Part shown: positions 5,897 to 13,006 of the stretch, piece after piece | How the letters are laid out: the number at the start of each line of letters is the position of its first letter | How positions within the stretch are numbered: position 1 is the first letter of the stretch | Source: a virus | DNA length: 64,000 nt | IMG/VR virus record: IMGVR_UViG_3300020477_000990 | Coordinates: 124,001-188,000 of that record | Direction: 5' to 3' (one strand) | The notes under the pieces: model-generated | The model's input: only the letters and a program-made list of their open reading frames with translations | What the model was told of the DNA's origin: nothing | Databases searched by the model: none | Program-made: the position numbers and the translations under genes

Positions 5897-6508
5897 ATGC
5901 CAAATTGGTGTAATAATAATATAATAATAAAAGGCCCAAAGAAAAAGATAAAGGATCTAGAAGCGGCGGCTAAAGAAGGACAATTTTGTAATTGGTTAGT
6001 TGCTATGCCGAAGGTTTTAGAAGATACAACTGCTGACGGGACTGAAAAACCTAAACTTAAAAAAGCAACAGGTTTTAGTGATTGGTACGATTGGCGAGTT
6101 GCCAATTGGGGAACCAAATGGGATGTAGATGCTTACGAAGGTTCAATAAAAATCAAAGAAGAACTATTAGGCAAAGACAATGGTAAAGCAGAGTTATCAT
6201 TTGGCTTTGATAGTGCTTGGGCACCTCCATTAGAAGCAATAGCAACTTACCTAGAGAAGAACGATGATGTTTCTATGAAACTATGGTATTATGAACCAGG
6301 TTGCGACTTTGGTGGAGTTTGGGAAGACTTTAACGATGATTGTTGGCAAATATCAGAAGTTCAAGATAGTTTTTTAATTAACGATCCTGTAGGTAGAGAG
6401 TTTAACGATTACTTTGGACTATTAGAATCTAGGGAAGAGTGGAGAGCTGATGAGGAAAATGATCCTAAGTCAGTTGCTAAATGGAAGGCAGTTCAAGGTG
6501 CAGAATAA
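5897..6508 (+). CDS. DUF1281/Api92-like protein
   Basis: The opening MPNWCNNNIIIKGPKK, the central DWRVANWGTKWD and the later FDSAWAPPLEA are hallmarks of the DUF1281/Api92-like family found in phages and plasmids, which has a ferredoxin-like fold and no firmly known function. The family pattern continues with YYEPGCDFGG. Length (203 aa) is normal. It heads an operon of small overlapping genes ending at 7717, with a ribosome site AAAGGAC upstream. Confidence 0.75.
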   Translation: MPNWCNNNIIIKGPKKKIKDLEAAAKEGQFCNWLVAMPKVLEDTTADGTEKPKLKKATGFSDWYDWRVANWGTKWDVDAYEGSIKIKEELLGKDNGKAELSFGFDSAWAPPLEAIATYLEKNDDVSMKLWYYEPGCDFGGVWEDFNDDCWQISEVQDSFLINDPVGREFNDYFGLLESREEWRADEENDPKSVAKWKAVQGAE

Positions 6509-6848
6509 GGTCGCAAACGATAATTTACCTATTGACTATAAAGACTGCGATAGTAATACGGAAGTGATTGTTGATAAGAACGGTCACTTCCTAACGCATT
6601 ATGTATTAGCCGAAAGATTACTGCAAGTTGAGTATGCATCTATAAGAGATCAATTACGCAACGAACCATCAAGCGATACTTTAACATATATTCTTGAAGG
6701 TGGCTTTAGAGGCTTTCACAAATACACAATGGAACAGCAACGAGATGAATGGTTAGATGGTGCAGAAGATAGATGGTATCAGCTGTACGCAGATAAAGAA
6801 CTGCCATGGGAACCATATGAGGAGGATCCGATATGCAAAGTAAAATAA
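6450..6848 (+). CDS. Hypothetical protein (up to 132 aa)
   Basis: Not recognised. The ATG at 6450 has GGAG five bases upstream but overlaps the previous gene by 59 bases. A GTG at 6498 in the same frame, with AAGG upstream and only an 11-base overlap, would be the more usual phage arrangement and would give 116 residues. The body is acidic and Trp/Tyr-rich near the end (ELPWEPYEEDP). Confidence 0.6.
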   Translation: MRKMILSQLLNGRQFKVQNKVANDNLPIDYKDCDSNTEVIVDKNGHFLTHYVLAERLLQVEYASIRDQLRNEPSSDTLTYILEGGFRGFHKYTMEQQRDEWLDGAEDRWYQLYADKELPWEPYEEDPICKVK

Positions 6849-7015
6849 CAAAAGCACCTTTGATGTTAAAAGGAATAAATGAATCTTTTAATAAAAAAGA
6901 TAAAGAACTTATATCAGAAATGATTTGGGATAAGGTTAGAGAATTGCTTCCTGACTCTCCAGGTATTACTGGTATTAGTTATGAAATCAATGTACAAGTA
7001 CAGGAGGAAGAATAA
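6833..7015 (+). CDS. Hypothetical small protein (60 aa)
   Basis: Not recognised. A GAGGAGGA ribosome site precedes the ATG. The sequence is a basic N-terminal half followed by an acidic strand-like tail (ISYEINVQVQEEE). It overlaps both neighbours by a few bases, consistent with translational coupling. Confidence 0.6.
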   Translation: MQSKITKAPLMLKGINESFNKKDKELISEMIWDKVRELLPDSPGITGISYEINVQVQEEE

Positions 7016-7185
7016 TGGCTAAATGGAAAATCCATGTAGACCTAGATGCCGCTAGGGAAGAAGCAGAATATTTAGAGTCTTTAACAATTGAAGCCGATAA
7101 TGAAGATGAAGCCTTAACAAAAGCAGATCAGATAGTTAAGTCAAATATGTATGGTGGACCTTATTATAATGTGGAGGAGGAGTAA
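7015..7185 (+). CDS. Small protein of the V-x-V-x-A-x-x-E-x-E-A type (56 aa)
   Basis: The ATG overlaps the previous stop (TAATG). The protein begins MAKWKIHVDLDAA and contains ADNEDEALTKADQIV, a strand-turn-helix pattern shared with the gene products at 7448-7717 (VDAKDQDEAVDLAC) and 8962-9396 (VADSKEEAESAV). The pattern is like the small DpnD/PcfM-type domain of phages and plasmids, but the match is too short to be sure. Confidence 0.6.
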   Translation: MAKWKIHVDLDAAREEAEYLESLTIEADNEDEALTKADQIVKSNMYGGPYYNVEEE

Positions 7186-7448
7186 TGGCTAATAAAGATA
7201 AATTTTTGCTGAAGCCCAAAAATTTACTAGATAAATTTTTGCTGGATGATGACTCCGGGGTTAATTTAATGGATTTGTCAGTAGAAGAATTAAAGGATTA
7301 CAAAGAAACAATTATTGAAAAGATTGAAAAATATCTTCCAGAACTTTGTGATGATATAGATGAAGTAATAGCAATAAAGAAAGAAGCCGAAGATAATTGG
7401 GATGGATCAAATTATCCAGCAATCAATCCATTAGGAGAAGATGTATAA
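7185..7448 (+). CDS. Hypothetical acidic helical protein (87 aa)
   Basis: Not recognised. It contains an internal near-duplicate (KFLLKPKNLLDKFLLDDD) and then a long acidic helix. GGAGGAG precedes the start, which overlaps the previous stop codon. It belongs to the 5897-7717 operon. Confidence 0.6.
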   Translation: MANKDKFLLKPKNLLDKFLLDDDSGVNLMDLSVEELKDYKETIIEKIEKYLPELCDDIDEVIAIKKEAEDNWDGSNYPAINPLGEDV

Positions 7449-7717
7449 TGGCTTGGACTCAAGAAGAAGAAGAGAAGTATTTAAAGTCACCTTATAAGAA
7501 ATACAGTATAGGTATACCTTATACAGTATGGGTCGATGTAGATGCAAAGGATCAAGACGAAGCGGTTGACTTGGCTTGTAATGCTGAATTTAGTGTGAAC
7601 TTATATATTGGACAAAAGCAACATAGAAGAGTTCATGTAATTCCGGACGCAGAATTGCAAGAATATGTTGATCCTATGGTATGGTGTGAGGACGATGGGA
7701 CTTATAAACCTACATAA
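7448..7717 (+). CDS. Small protein with V-x-V-x-A-x-x-x-x-E-A domain (89 aa)
   Basis: The start is set at 7448, where the ATG overlaps the previous stop and AGGAGA lies upstream; a longer frame from 7397 would begin inside the previous gene. The middle (YTVWVDVDAKDQDEAVDLA) is the same strand-turn-helix unit seen in the proteins at 7015 and 8962. Function unknown. Confidence 0.6.
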   Translation: MAWTQEEEEKYLKSPYKKYSIGIPYTVWVDVDAKDQDEAVDLACNAEFSVNLYIGQKQHRRVHVIPDAELQEYVDPMVWCEDDGTYKPT

Positions 7718-7736
7718 ACATTGGGAAAATTAATGG

Positions 7737-7764
7737 TTGACAACATAGAAATCTATGCTATTGT
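7737..7764 (+). promoter_or_regulatory. Early-type promoter of the 7788-8885 operon
   Basis: TTGACA 7737-7742, a 16-bp spacer containing TAGAAATCTA (7746-7755) and ending in TGC, and TATTGT 7759-7764. Confidence 0.75.
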
Positions 7765-7787
7765 TAATAATAACAAGAAAGGAAAAT

Positions 7788-7991
7788 ATGTTTAAAACAT
7801 TTTTTAATATATTAGCAACACTTTTAATTGCCGTTGGTTTAATTATGATGGCGGGTAGTGCTAACGATTGTGATGGCAAGTGTATGGAAACTGCTAATAC
7901 AATTACAGAGATGCTTATGTATGCAGGCATTGGCTTAACTTTTATGATATGCGGAAGTGCAATTTTAATTTCAAATAAGAGGGAGGCGTAA
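7788..7991 (+). CDS. Two-helix membrane protein (67 aa)
   Basis: The start at 7788 follows AGAAAGGAAA and a promoter; an upstream in-frame codon at 7755 falls inside the promoter. Two hydrophobic helices (about residues 5-23 and 43-61) flank a short loop with two cysteines (NDCDGKCM). If N-in, the loop would be periplasmic and could hold a disulfide. Function unknown. Confidence 0.65.
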   Translation: MFKTFFNILATLLIAVGLIMMAGSANDCDGKCMETANTITEMLMYAGIGLTFMICGSAILISNKREA

Positions 7992-8503
7992 TGTCAACAA
8001 GAAGTTGGGTAGCGGTGCAAAGTGCAAGTCACGATAAAGAAGGCGGCGTATGTCAATTTGTTTATTCGCATTATGACGGATATCCAAGTGGGGTAGGTTT
8101 AACTTTATTACAACACTATAACGCAAAATCAAAAGCAAAACAATTAATAAGCGGCGGAGACATTTCAATTATTGATTGGCATGGGCAAGACATTTTATAT
8201 TATGCAAAGCGAGGCAGTTGGAAAGATCCTAGAGGCGGAGACGATGAGCCGTGGGATCAAGTAAAACCTCGTTGGAAAAACAATAAGCAAAATTTGTTTA
8301 ATGCTTTTAGAAGCGACGAAGGAATGATGATTGCTTATCTTTACATTTATGAAACAGACTTAAAATGGCATTGCTACAAGGTTGATTATGATACAAAAGA
8401 TATTATAGAACTTGAGTTAGACAAAACACATTTATTAAAGTCTAGAAATAGTAATTACGACAACTACATTGAAGACAATGTAGAGATAGGTAAGGTAGCT
8501 TAA
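7991..8503 (+). CDS. Conserved phage protein of unknown function (170 aa)
   Basis: The N-terminal pattern MSTRSWVAVQ...FVYSHYDGYPSGVG followed by LLQHY resembles a family widespread in phages and some plasmids (S-T-R-S, then H-x-D-G-Y-P), for which no biochemical role is known. GGGAGG precedes the ATG, which overlaps the previous stop. Confidence 0.65.
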   Translation: MSTRSWVAVQSASHDKEGGVCQFVYSHYDGYPSGVGLTLLQHYNAKSKAKQLISGGDISIIDWHGQDILYYAKRGSWKDPRGGDDEPWDQVKPRWKNNKQNLFNAFRSDEGMMIAYLYIYETDLKWHCYKVDYDTKDIIELELDKTHLLKSRNSNYDNYIEDNVEIGKVA

Positions 8504-8685
8504 TGAAAACTTTTAAATGTTTAGATTGCGGAATAGATATTCCTGCGTCAACAGATCATTCTACAGACGAACCTTATATGTTTGTTTGTAATGATTGTAG
8601 AGATGAAATAGGAAATGGTAAGCAATGGGATGCTAATGGCTTACCATATAACTTTACAGACAAATATCATGATGAGGTTGCATAA
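8503..8685 (+). CDS. Small zinc-ribbon-like protein (60 aa)
   Basis: Two cysteine pairs, FKCLDCGIDIP and FVCNDCRDE, separated by about 22 residues, form a likely zinc knuckle or ribbon. Its ATG overlaps the previous stop. A role as transcription or host-protein modulator is possible but unproven. Confidence 0.6.
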   Translation: MKTFKCLDCGIDIPASTDHSTDEPYMFVCNDCRDEIGNGKQWDANGLPYNFTDKYHDEVA

Positions 8686-8885
8686 TGGAACCGTATAAAA
8701 TTAAATGGTGCGAATCTTGTCAGGAGTCAACAGAACATTTTGACGATAGGCAATATAATACAGAACCTGAGAAATGGAATTGTATGCAATGTATTGATAG
8801 ACACGGTTCTAGCGATGCATTAGATAATGCTGAATATTTAGACGATTTAGATGAGGGCGAAGGTATATTGTACGACGAATATTAA
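8685..8885 (+). CDS. Small zinc-ribbon-like protein (66 aa)
   Basis: Cysteine pairs KWCESCQES and WNCMQCIDRHG suggest a zinc-binding ribbon followed by a strongly acidic tail. It may be a diverged duplicate of the gene just upstream, with which it overlaps by one base. Confidence 0.6.
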   Translation: MEPYKIKWCESCQESTEHFDDRQYNTEPEKWNCMQCIDRHGSSDALDNAEYLDDLDEGEGILYDEY

Positions 8886-8910
8886 GCAAAACTGCGGTTC
8901 ATTTAGGGTC

Positions 8911-8938
8911 TTGACAGAATCCTATATTGTGCTATTAT
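8911..8938 (+). promoter_or_regulatory. Early-type promoter of the 8962-10319 operon
   Basis: TTGACA 8911-8916, a 16-bp spacer (containing GAATCCTA) ending in TGC, and TATTAT 8933-8938. Confidence 0.75.
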
Positions 8939-8961
8939 AATACTATAAAGGAAGGAACATT

Positions 8962-9396
8962 ATGTCAAAAAAAGAATATAGCAAAGATAAGCCACACGCA
9001 GATATCGGCAAATCAAAATATAGAGTTAGACAACATTACAACGCATGGGTTGAATATGATGTTGTAGCGGATTCAAAAGAAGAAGCGGAAAGTGCCGTTT
9101 TAGAACACGGTGGTATTGAAAAAATAGAATGGCAAGAAGGTTATTACAAAGATGAACCTGTTGAAGTTTATTGCAACGATTATAATTGGGATAGCGATGC
9201 AGATAGAGAATATGAAAAGCATCCGTTCGTTAGAGAACAAAGAATAAAAAAGGTTGCAGAATGTATTCCATACGAAGATAGCGATAGTATAGATTATTCA
9301 GATCCAGATTGGTCTACAGATGAATATGAATGGAAAAAAGAAGAGATGGATACAGAAGCTGGTTATAACATTATAAAAGATAAGGCGGCGTTTTAA
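8962..9396 (+). CDS. Hypothetical acidic protein with V-x-A-x-x-x-E-A domain (144 aa)
   Basis: The N-terminal part (YNAWVEYDVVADSKEEAE) matches the small strand-turn-helix unit of the 7015 and 7448 proteins. The rest is rich in Asp, Glu, Tyr and Trp. A ribosome site AAGGAAGGAA precedes the ATG. It is translationally coupled to the cell-wall hydrolase that follows. Confidence 0.6.
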   Translation: MSKKEYSKDKPHADIGKSKYRVRQHYNAWVEYDVVADSKEEAESAVLEHGGIEKIEWQEGYYKDEPVEVYCNDYNWDSDADREYEKHPFVREQRIKKVAECIPYEDSDSIDYSDPDWSTDEYEWKKEEMDTEAGYNIIKDKAAF

Positions 9397-10046
9397 TGGA
9401 TAGAATGATTAGAAATATTGCAATAGCATTAATGGCTTTAATAATCGTTCTGTTCATTTTCGATCAGAAGGCTCATGCGGTAACATTAACTACACAAGCA
9501 AAACATATTTTAAAAAGTGAGTTAGCTAATCATGAAATTAATAATCCAGAACATATAAAGCAGGTAAAGTGTTTAGCAGAAAACATTTACTTTGAAGCAA
9601 GAGCTGAAAGTGATGTAGGTAAAGCGGCTGTTGGTAATGTAACCAAGAACAGAGTATTAGATAGTAGATGGCCATCAACTTATTGTGAAGTAGTGCATGA
9701 AGGACCTGTTAGAGAGTCTTGGAAGACTAGAGGTAAAGATGTTGCTCAAGAAGATAGAGTATTTTGGCCCATCAAACATAGATGTCAATTTAGTTGGTAT
9801 TGCGATGGTAAGAAAGATGTTATATGGGCTAACTATGAAAAGACAGGACAAACAATTGAAGGCAATGCAAGAGCTTGGAGAGATTCAATCGAACTTGCAA
9901 TTTATATTACTGGATATGGTAAAATGATTATAGACGATAATACACACGGAGCCGTGTTTTATTATAATCATAATTTAGTATATCCTAACTGGGCACCAAC
10001 AAAAGAATATATTGGGGTAACAGGTAACCATACATTTATGAAATAA
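9396..10046 (+). CDS. SleB-type cell-wall hydrolase (endolysin candidate) with N-terminal anchor
   Basis: An N-terminal signal anchor or signal peptide (residues 6-28, IAIALMALIIVLFIF then AHA) is followed by a Hydrolase_2/SleB domain: CLAENIYFEARAE carries the catalytic glutamate region, then AVGNVTKNRV, and the C-terminal AVFYYNHNLVYPNWA matches the family's end motif. Enzymes of this family cleave peptidoglycan as lytic transglycosylases or amidases. The membrane export signal suggests a SAR- or Sec-exported endolysin that would not need a large holin hole. Small membrane proteins directly downstream are lysis-helper candidates. Confidence 0.85.
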   Translation: MDRMIRNIAIALMALIIVLFIFDQKAHAVTLTTQAKHILKSELANHEINNPEHIKQVKCLAENIYFEARAESDVGKAAVGNVTKNRVLDSRWPSTYCEVVHEGPVRESWKTRGKDVAQEDRVFWPIKHRCQFSWYCDGKKDVIWANYEKTGQTIEGNARAWRDSIELAIYITGYGKMIIDDNTHGAVFYYNHNLVYPNWAPTKEYIGVTGNHTFMK

Positions 10047-10219
10047 TGGACGCGATAATATTATTTGTTATACCACCACTGTTAGGTTGGATAGTTTATT
10101 TGATAATAGAATTAAGGAGGAACGAAAAATGGAAACATACGAAAATATTCCACATGATGTTGATATTATATTACAACTTCAAATGGAACAAGAATGGGGA
10201 AAATGAAAAAAGAAAATAA
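10046..10219 (+). CDS. Small membrane protein (57 aa), possible lysis accessory
   Basis: The ATG overlaps the endolysin stop (TAATG). One transmembrane segment at residues 3-21 (AIILFVIPPLLGWIVYLII) is followed by a Lys/Arg/Asn-rich tail. A single helix plus basic tail next to an endolysin suggests a holin or spanin-type helper, but no motif proves it. Another short frame (10129-10206) is nested in it. Confidence 0.45.
   Translation: MDAIILFVIPPLLGWIVYLIIELRRNEKWKHTKIFHMMLILYYNFKWNKNGENEKRK
10129..10206 (+). CDS. Tiny nested reading frame (25 aa)
   Basis: A strong ribosome site (AAGGAGG) stands eight bases before the ATG. The frame lies within the 10046-10219 frame in another register, and its TGA overlaps the ATG of the next gene. 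The good ribosome site and ATGA coupling favour real translation; the short acidic product has no recognisable domain. Confidence 0.4.
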   Translation: METYENIPHDVDIILQLQMEQEWGK

Positions 10220-10319
10220 AGAACTGCTAAAAGAGTTTTTACATTTCTGGCCACTTTCAATAGTAGTACCAGGAATGCTAATACTAATTCTGTTAGCTAA
10301 TGTCTTTAATTGGGCATAA
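10203..10319 (+). CDS. Small single-pass membrane protein (38 aa)
   Basis: A charged N-terminus (MKKENKELLKEFL) precedes a hydrophobic segment at about residues 17-35 (PLSIVVPGMLILILLANVF). It is coupled by ATGA overlap to the frame before it. Its location after the endolysin suggests a lysis or membrane role. Confidence 0.5.
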   Translation: MKKENKELLKEFLHFWPLSIVVPGMLILILLANVFNWA

Positions 10320-10339
10320 GCTGGCCAGAAACTTTTCGG

Positions 10340-10367
10340 TTGACAAATGGCCGATCTGTGTTACAAT
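10340..10367 (+). promoter_or_regulatory. Early-type promoter of the 10404 gene
   Basis: GGTTGACA with TTGACA at 10340-10345, a 16-bp spacer ending in TGT, and TACAAT at 10362-10367. The spacer lacks the TAG-N4-CTA element. Confidence 0.7.
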
Positions 10368-10403
10368 AAGGAAATAGTCAATTCGAATATCAGGAGGTAT
10401 TAA

Positions 10404-10643
10404 ATGGCTGATTCAAATACGAAGTACACTTTTGTACTAGAAGCAATAAGAGCCGATGGGAAGAAAGTAATGAGATTTACTAACAAACCAGATAACAGAG
10501 CTCAGGTTTTAATCAACAATGGTTATAAACCAAAAGATGAACACTCTAAAGTAGAGTTCATTAAAATGGATGCACCAATGACGAAGCATGAATACGCGGA
10601 ATCATTAAAAAGTGCTCCGGCTGTAGCTGAAGCAACAGCATAA
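10404..10643 (+). CDS. Hypothetical small protein (79 aa)
   Basis: Not recognised. Basic N-terminal half with strand-like segments (YTFVLEAIRADGKKVMRF) and an Ala-rich tail. A strong AGGAGG ribosome site precedes it, and it forms a single-gene unit between its own promoter and terminator, which suggests high early expression. Confidence 0.65.
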   Translation: MADSNTKYTFVLEAIRADGKKVMRFTNKPDNRAQVLINNGYKPKDEHSKVEFIKMDAPMTKHEYAESLKSAPAVAEATA

Positions 10644-10655
10644 ATTTAATTTAAG

Positions 10656-10683
10656 AAGCCCCTGAAATATGGGGCTTTTTTTA
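10656..10683 (+). terminator. Rho-independent terminator
   Basis: AGCCCC (10657-10662) pairs with GGGGCT (10671-10676) and is followed by eight T residues. Confidence 0.85.
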
Positions 10684-10686
10684 TGG

Positions 10687-10714
10687 TTGACAATATAGAA
10701 ATCTATGCTACTAT
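10687..10714 (+). promoter_or_regulatory. Early-type promoter of the 10736-11359 operon
   Basis: TTGACA 10687-10692, a 16-bp spacer containing TAGAAATCTA (10696-10705) and ending in TGC, and TACTAT 10709-10714. It starts directly after the preceding terminator. Confidence 0.75.
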
Positions 10715-10735
10715 ATATTAATGAAAGGGAACAAT

Positions 10736-11014
10736 ATGTCAAAAGAAATGAAGAAGGGCGATAAGCCATACGGACATCCATTACCATTCGATTGTGTAGT
10801 GTTAGAAGATCCTGAAGTAATAGCGAATCCATATAGTGGTGAGAAGATAAAACTTCAACCAGATGCGGTTGCCGTTTATGATTCAATTAAAGGTGCTGAA
10901 TTAATGGCACAAGGAATTGATGATGGAGGCCATCCTTTATGGAGACAAGTTAGAGCTGGATTGGATTGGTTTAGAAAACATTATGCAAAAGAATATATGG
11001 TGTTATTAGACTAA
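10736..11014 (+). CDS. Hypothetical protein (92 aa)
   Basis: The start is set at 10736 behind AAAGGGAA; an ATG at 10721 would lie just after the promoter and before this ribosome site. The protein has a conserved-looking GHPLPFDCVVLEDPEVIANP segment and an amphipathic C-terminal helix (RAGLDWFRKHYAKEY). The type recurs in marine phages without known function. Confidence 0.65.
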   Translation: MSKEMKKGDKPYGHPLPFDCVVLEDPEVIANPYSGEKIKLQPDAVAVYDSIKGAELMAQGIDDGGHPLWRQVRAGLDWFRKHYAKEYMVLLD

Positions 11015-11015
11015 T

Positions 11016-11255
11016 ATGAGATACAACGATTATTCAGATATCAGAAAAGGGGACCGAGTTTATTATCACAATAGACAAGGTCAACTACACTATGGCAAGG
11101 CCGTTTTATACGGCCCTGCAGGGTGGGTATTAGATTGTGCTCATGGATCACAGGTTGTAGGACATAATAAAAACTATGCAGGTCATAAGCATAGCAAAGG
11201 TAGACGAGAAGACGATCATTTTGGGAAGTGGCTTAATAGCCCATCAAGTATATGA
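11016..11255 (+). CDS. Small SH3/KOW-like basic protein (79 aa)
   Basis: The segment DIRKGDRVYYHNRQGQ is typical of small SH3-like barrels (KGDRV then a strand), and a His/Lys/Arg-rich C-terminus follows. The product at 14653-14940 has the same RGDRVSF opening. Such barrels often bind RNA or protein; function here is unknown. Confidence 0.55.
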   Translation: MRYNDYSDIRKGDRVYYHNRQGQLHYGKAVLYGPAGWVLDCAHGSQVVGHNKNYAGHKHSKGRREDDHFGKWLNSPSSI

Positions 11256-11359
11256 AAGAAACAATAATTTGGACAATTCTAGGTATAGTATCTGTAGTCT
11301 ATATATTATGGACAACAGAAACCCTATGTATTATGGGTTTAACTTGCTGGGGATTTTAG
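11252..11359 (+). CDS. Tiny single-pass membrane protein (35 aa)
   Basis: Coupled by ATGA overlap to the previous gene. It has a hydrophobic helix at residues 5-20 (IIWTILGIVSVVYILW) and two cysteines after it. Function unknown. Confidence 0.5.
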   Translation: MKETIIWTILGIVSVVYILWTTETLCIMGLTCWGF

Positions 11360-11362
11360 GGG

Positions 11363-11390
11363 TTGACAGAATCCTATAATATGCTATTAT
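11363..11390 (+). promoter_or_regulatory. Early-type promoter of the polysaccharide-lyase-like gene
   Basis: TTGACA 11363-11368, a 16-bp spacer (containing GAATCCTA) ending in TGC, and TATTAT 11385-11390. Confidence 0.75.
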
Positions 11391-11414
11391 AATAGTATGG
11401 AAGGAACAAAAACA

Positions 11415-12497
11415 ATGATGCAAAAAATTAAACCCCTATTATGGATATTCTTTGGAGTATATTTCTTTGTATGGGGACTAGCAGGATGTAATAATGATGC
11501 TCGTGCAAATGAGAAGCATGACTTATTAAAAACGAATAACGGAATTAGTAGTAAAGATACTACAATTAAAGGTTGGAAGTTTAGAGCAAATAAACATTTA
11601 AAGAAACATATTAAAAAGGGAGACCTTTTATATACATATGATGTAGTTTATGCTAAAGATGGATTTCCAGTTAGATGGGGAGACACATCACAAAAATTTG
11701 AATTAAGAGGTTTACAATGTACATCAGGAGGTTCTGGGGATTGTAAAAGAGAGAATGGTGATTCAAGTTCTAGAATAGAAACTCCAGTTAAAGATTCTTA
11801 CCATATGGGAAACAATTCCGAGTATTGGATTACTTGGTCTATATATGTTCCTGAAGATTATGTATTAATTCATAAAAAGTCTGGGTTAGGTCAATTCCAC
11901 TCTAACCAAGGACCTATGCCATCACAATGGGAATTTAAATTATATAATGATTATAAGCAAAGTGGTTTCCAATTATGGAATTCTGTATCAGGGGATATAG
12001 AAAAAAGATATGATGCTTGTTTTGGTTCAAGCAATTCTTTATCTAAGATGTCTGACAAGAGTGCTAAATTTCATTGGTGTGAAAAACAATATTGGAAATA
12101 TAATTTAATGTCTCTAGAAGAATTTTATTCACATAGAGGTAAATGGATTGACTTTATTGTAAATGTTAAATGGAGTAATAAAGATAAAGGACACTTTAAA
12201 CTTTGGATTAATGGTAAACAAGTAGTTAACCATCAAGGTAAAACAATGCACGATTCAAAACAATATGGATCAAAGTTTAAAGCAACATTCACTTATGGTA
12301 TGTACAACGATAATAAAAAAGGTATATGGGATGTCACAAAAGAAAGATTTGAACAGCCACTAACAATATATTGGGATGAAGTTTGGAGAATGAAGTCTTG
12401 TAAGAAACTAGACCTTGAAAGACTTGGATACTCATGTGATGCTTTAGACAATGGTGGTAAAGAACATCCAGACCTAATCCATGATAAGAGAAGTTAA
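11415..12497 (+). CDS. Secreted polysaccharide-lyase-like lipoprotein
   Basis: Placed at 11415 behind AAGGAA; an ATG at 11397 is too close to the promoter. Residues 1-26 are a lipoprotein signal (hydrophobic WIFFGVYFFVW then lipobox LAGC), so the product should be exported and lipid-anchored. The body resembles the heparin-lyase/alginate-lyase jelly-roll family (Polysaccharide lyase, PF14099-type): LGQFHSNQGP, then RGKWIDFIVNVKWS, FKLWINGKQVVNHQG and FTYGMYNDN, ending with a strand IYWDEVW. Six or more cysteines suggest disulfides. It could cut host capsule or extracellular polysaccharide, possibly to help release or block re-adsorption. Catalytic residues were not assigned; a non-catalytic lectin-like role is possible. 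Confidence 0.65.
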   Translation: MMQKIKPLLWIFFGVYFFVWGLAGCNNDARANEKHDLLKTNNGISSKDTTIKGWKFRANKHLKKHIKKGDLLYTYDVVYAKDGFPVRWGDTSQKFELRGLQCTSGGSGDCKRENGDSSSRIETPVKDSYHMGNNSEYWITWSIYVPEDYVLIHKKSGLGQFHSNQGPMPSQWEFKLYNDYKQSGFQLWNSVSGDIEKRYDACFGSSNSLSKMSDKSAKFHWCEKQYWKYNLMSLEEFYSHRGKWIDFIVNVKWSNKDKGHFKLWINGKQVVNHQGKTMHDSKQYGSKFKATFTYGMYNDNKKGIWDVTKERFEQPLTIYWDEVWRMKSCKKLDLERLGYSCDALDNGGKEHPDLIHDKRS

Positions 12498-12519
12498 TTA
12501 GTATGTGTATTAAAATAAG

Positions 12520-12750
12520 AATTGGGTGCAAGAAGCCAATAGTCGACAGACTTAAAATGTATCAGAGAGGTTTAGCCGATGCGGTGAGTTTACTCTTTAA
12601 ACAAACTCCATTGCGAAGTAGCAACGACCATGAACCACCGACTGTCTTGCTTGGGTGTATAAGAGCTGGGAAGCCAGGACACTTCGCAAACTTAGGTCGT
12701 TCACTAACTAGTCTTAGGAGCCGGGACTTCTTAAACAAAACAGGCTCCAT
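12520..12750 (+). ncRNA. Candidate structured RNA with pseudoknot
   Basis: A 270-base gap of raised G+C with strong complementarity in interleaved order. TTGCGAAGT (12611-12619) pairs with ACTTCGCAA (12681-12689), and AACGACC (12623-12629) with GGTCGTT (12695-12701): an A-B-A'-B' pseudoknot. A nested outer helix is GCAAGA/TCTTGC (12528-12533 with 12645-12650) stacked on AGTCG/CGACT (12541-12545 with 12639-12643). GGAGCC (12717-12722) and GGCTCC (12743-12748) close a 3' hairpin. An 89-codon frame crosses it (12503-12772) but has no ribosome site and a product unlike any family known to me. No clear promoter is present, so it may be processed from the upstream mRNA or act in cis on the next gene. 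Confidence 0.5.
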
Positions 12751-12768
12751 ATTACAAGGAGAGGCAAT

Positions 12769-13002
12769 ATGAAAAAAATATTACCAATAATTGCAATAGG
12801 CTTTTTATTAAGTGCCTGTAGTGCAACAACTGGTGCTATTACTAAAAAGGATGTCACGACGCTAGGCGGATGTGTTGCTGGTGGTGTTGCTGGATCTCAA
12901 GTAGGTAGTGGTAGTGGTAAGAAATGGGCGATCATCACAGGGACGGTTCTGGGATGTCACGGTGGCTCAATTCTAGGTAAGAAAATCGATCCTGACAACT
13001 AA
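12769..13002 (+). CDS. Glycine-zipper outer-membrane lipoprotein (77 aa)
   Basis: Signal peptide with lipobox LSAC at residues 14-17, then a glycine-zipper segment (GGCVAGGVAGSQVGSGSG... VLGCHGGSILG) of the two-transmembrane-helix type found in Rickettsia 17-kDa antigens. It ends right after the zipper, so it equals the N-terminal half of the longer lipoprotein at 62064-62636. A strong ribosome site (AAGGAGAGG) precedes it. Possible roles are membrane perturbation at lysis, an o-spanin-like function, or superinfection exclusion. Confidence 0.75.
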   Translation: MKKILPIIAIGFLLSACSATTGAITKKDVTTLGGCVAGGVAGSQVGSGSGKKWAIITGTVLGCHGGSILGKKIDPDN

Positions 13003-13006
13003 AAGG

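Noticed and set aside
11176-11379. 67-codon plus-strand frame overlapping two small genes
   Set aside because: It crosses a promoter and two genes in other frames with better ribosome coupling.
12503-12772. 89-codon frame between the lyase and lipoprotein genes
   Set aside because: No ribosome site, overlaps the next start, and the underlying complementarity is better explained by RNA structure; kept as a possible alternative only.
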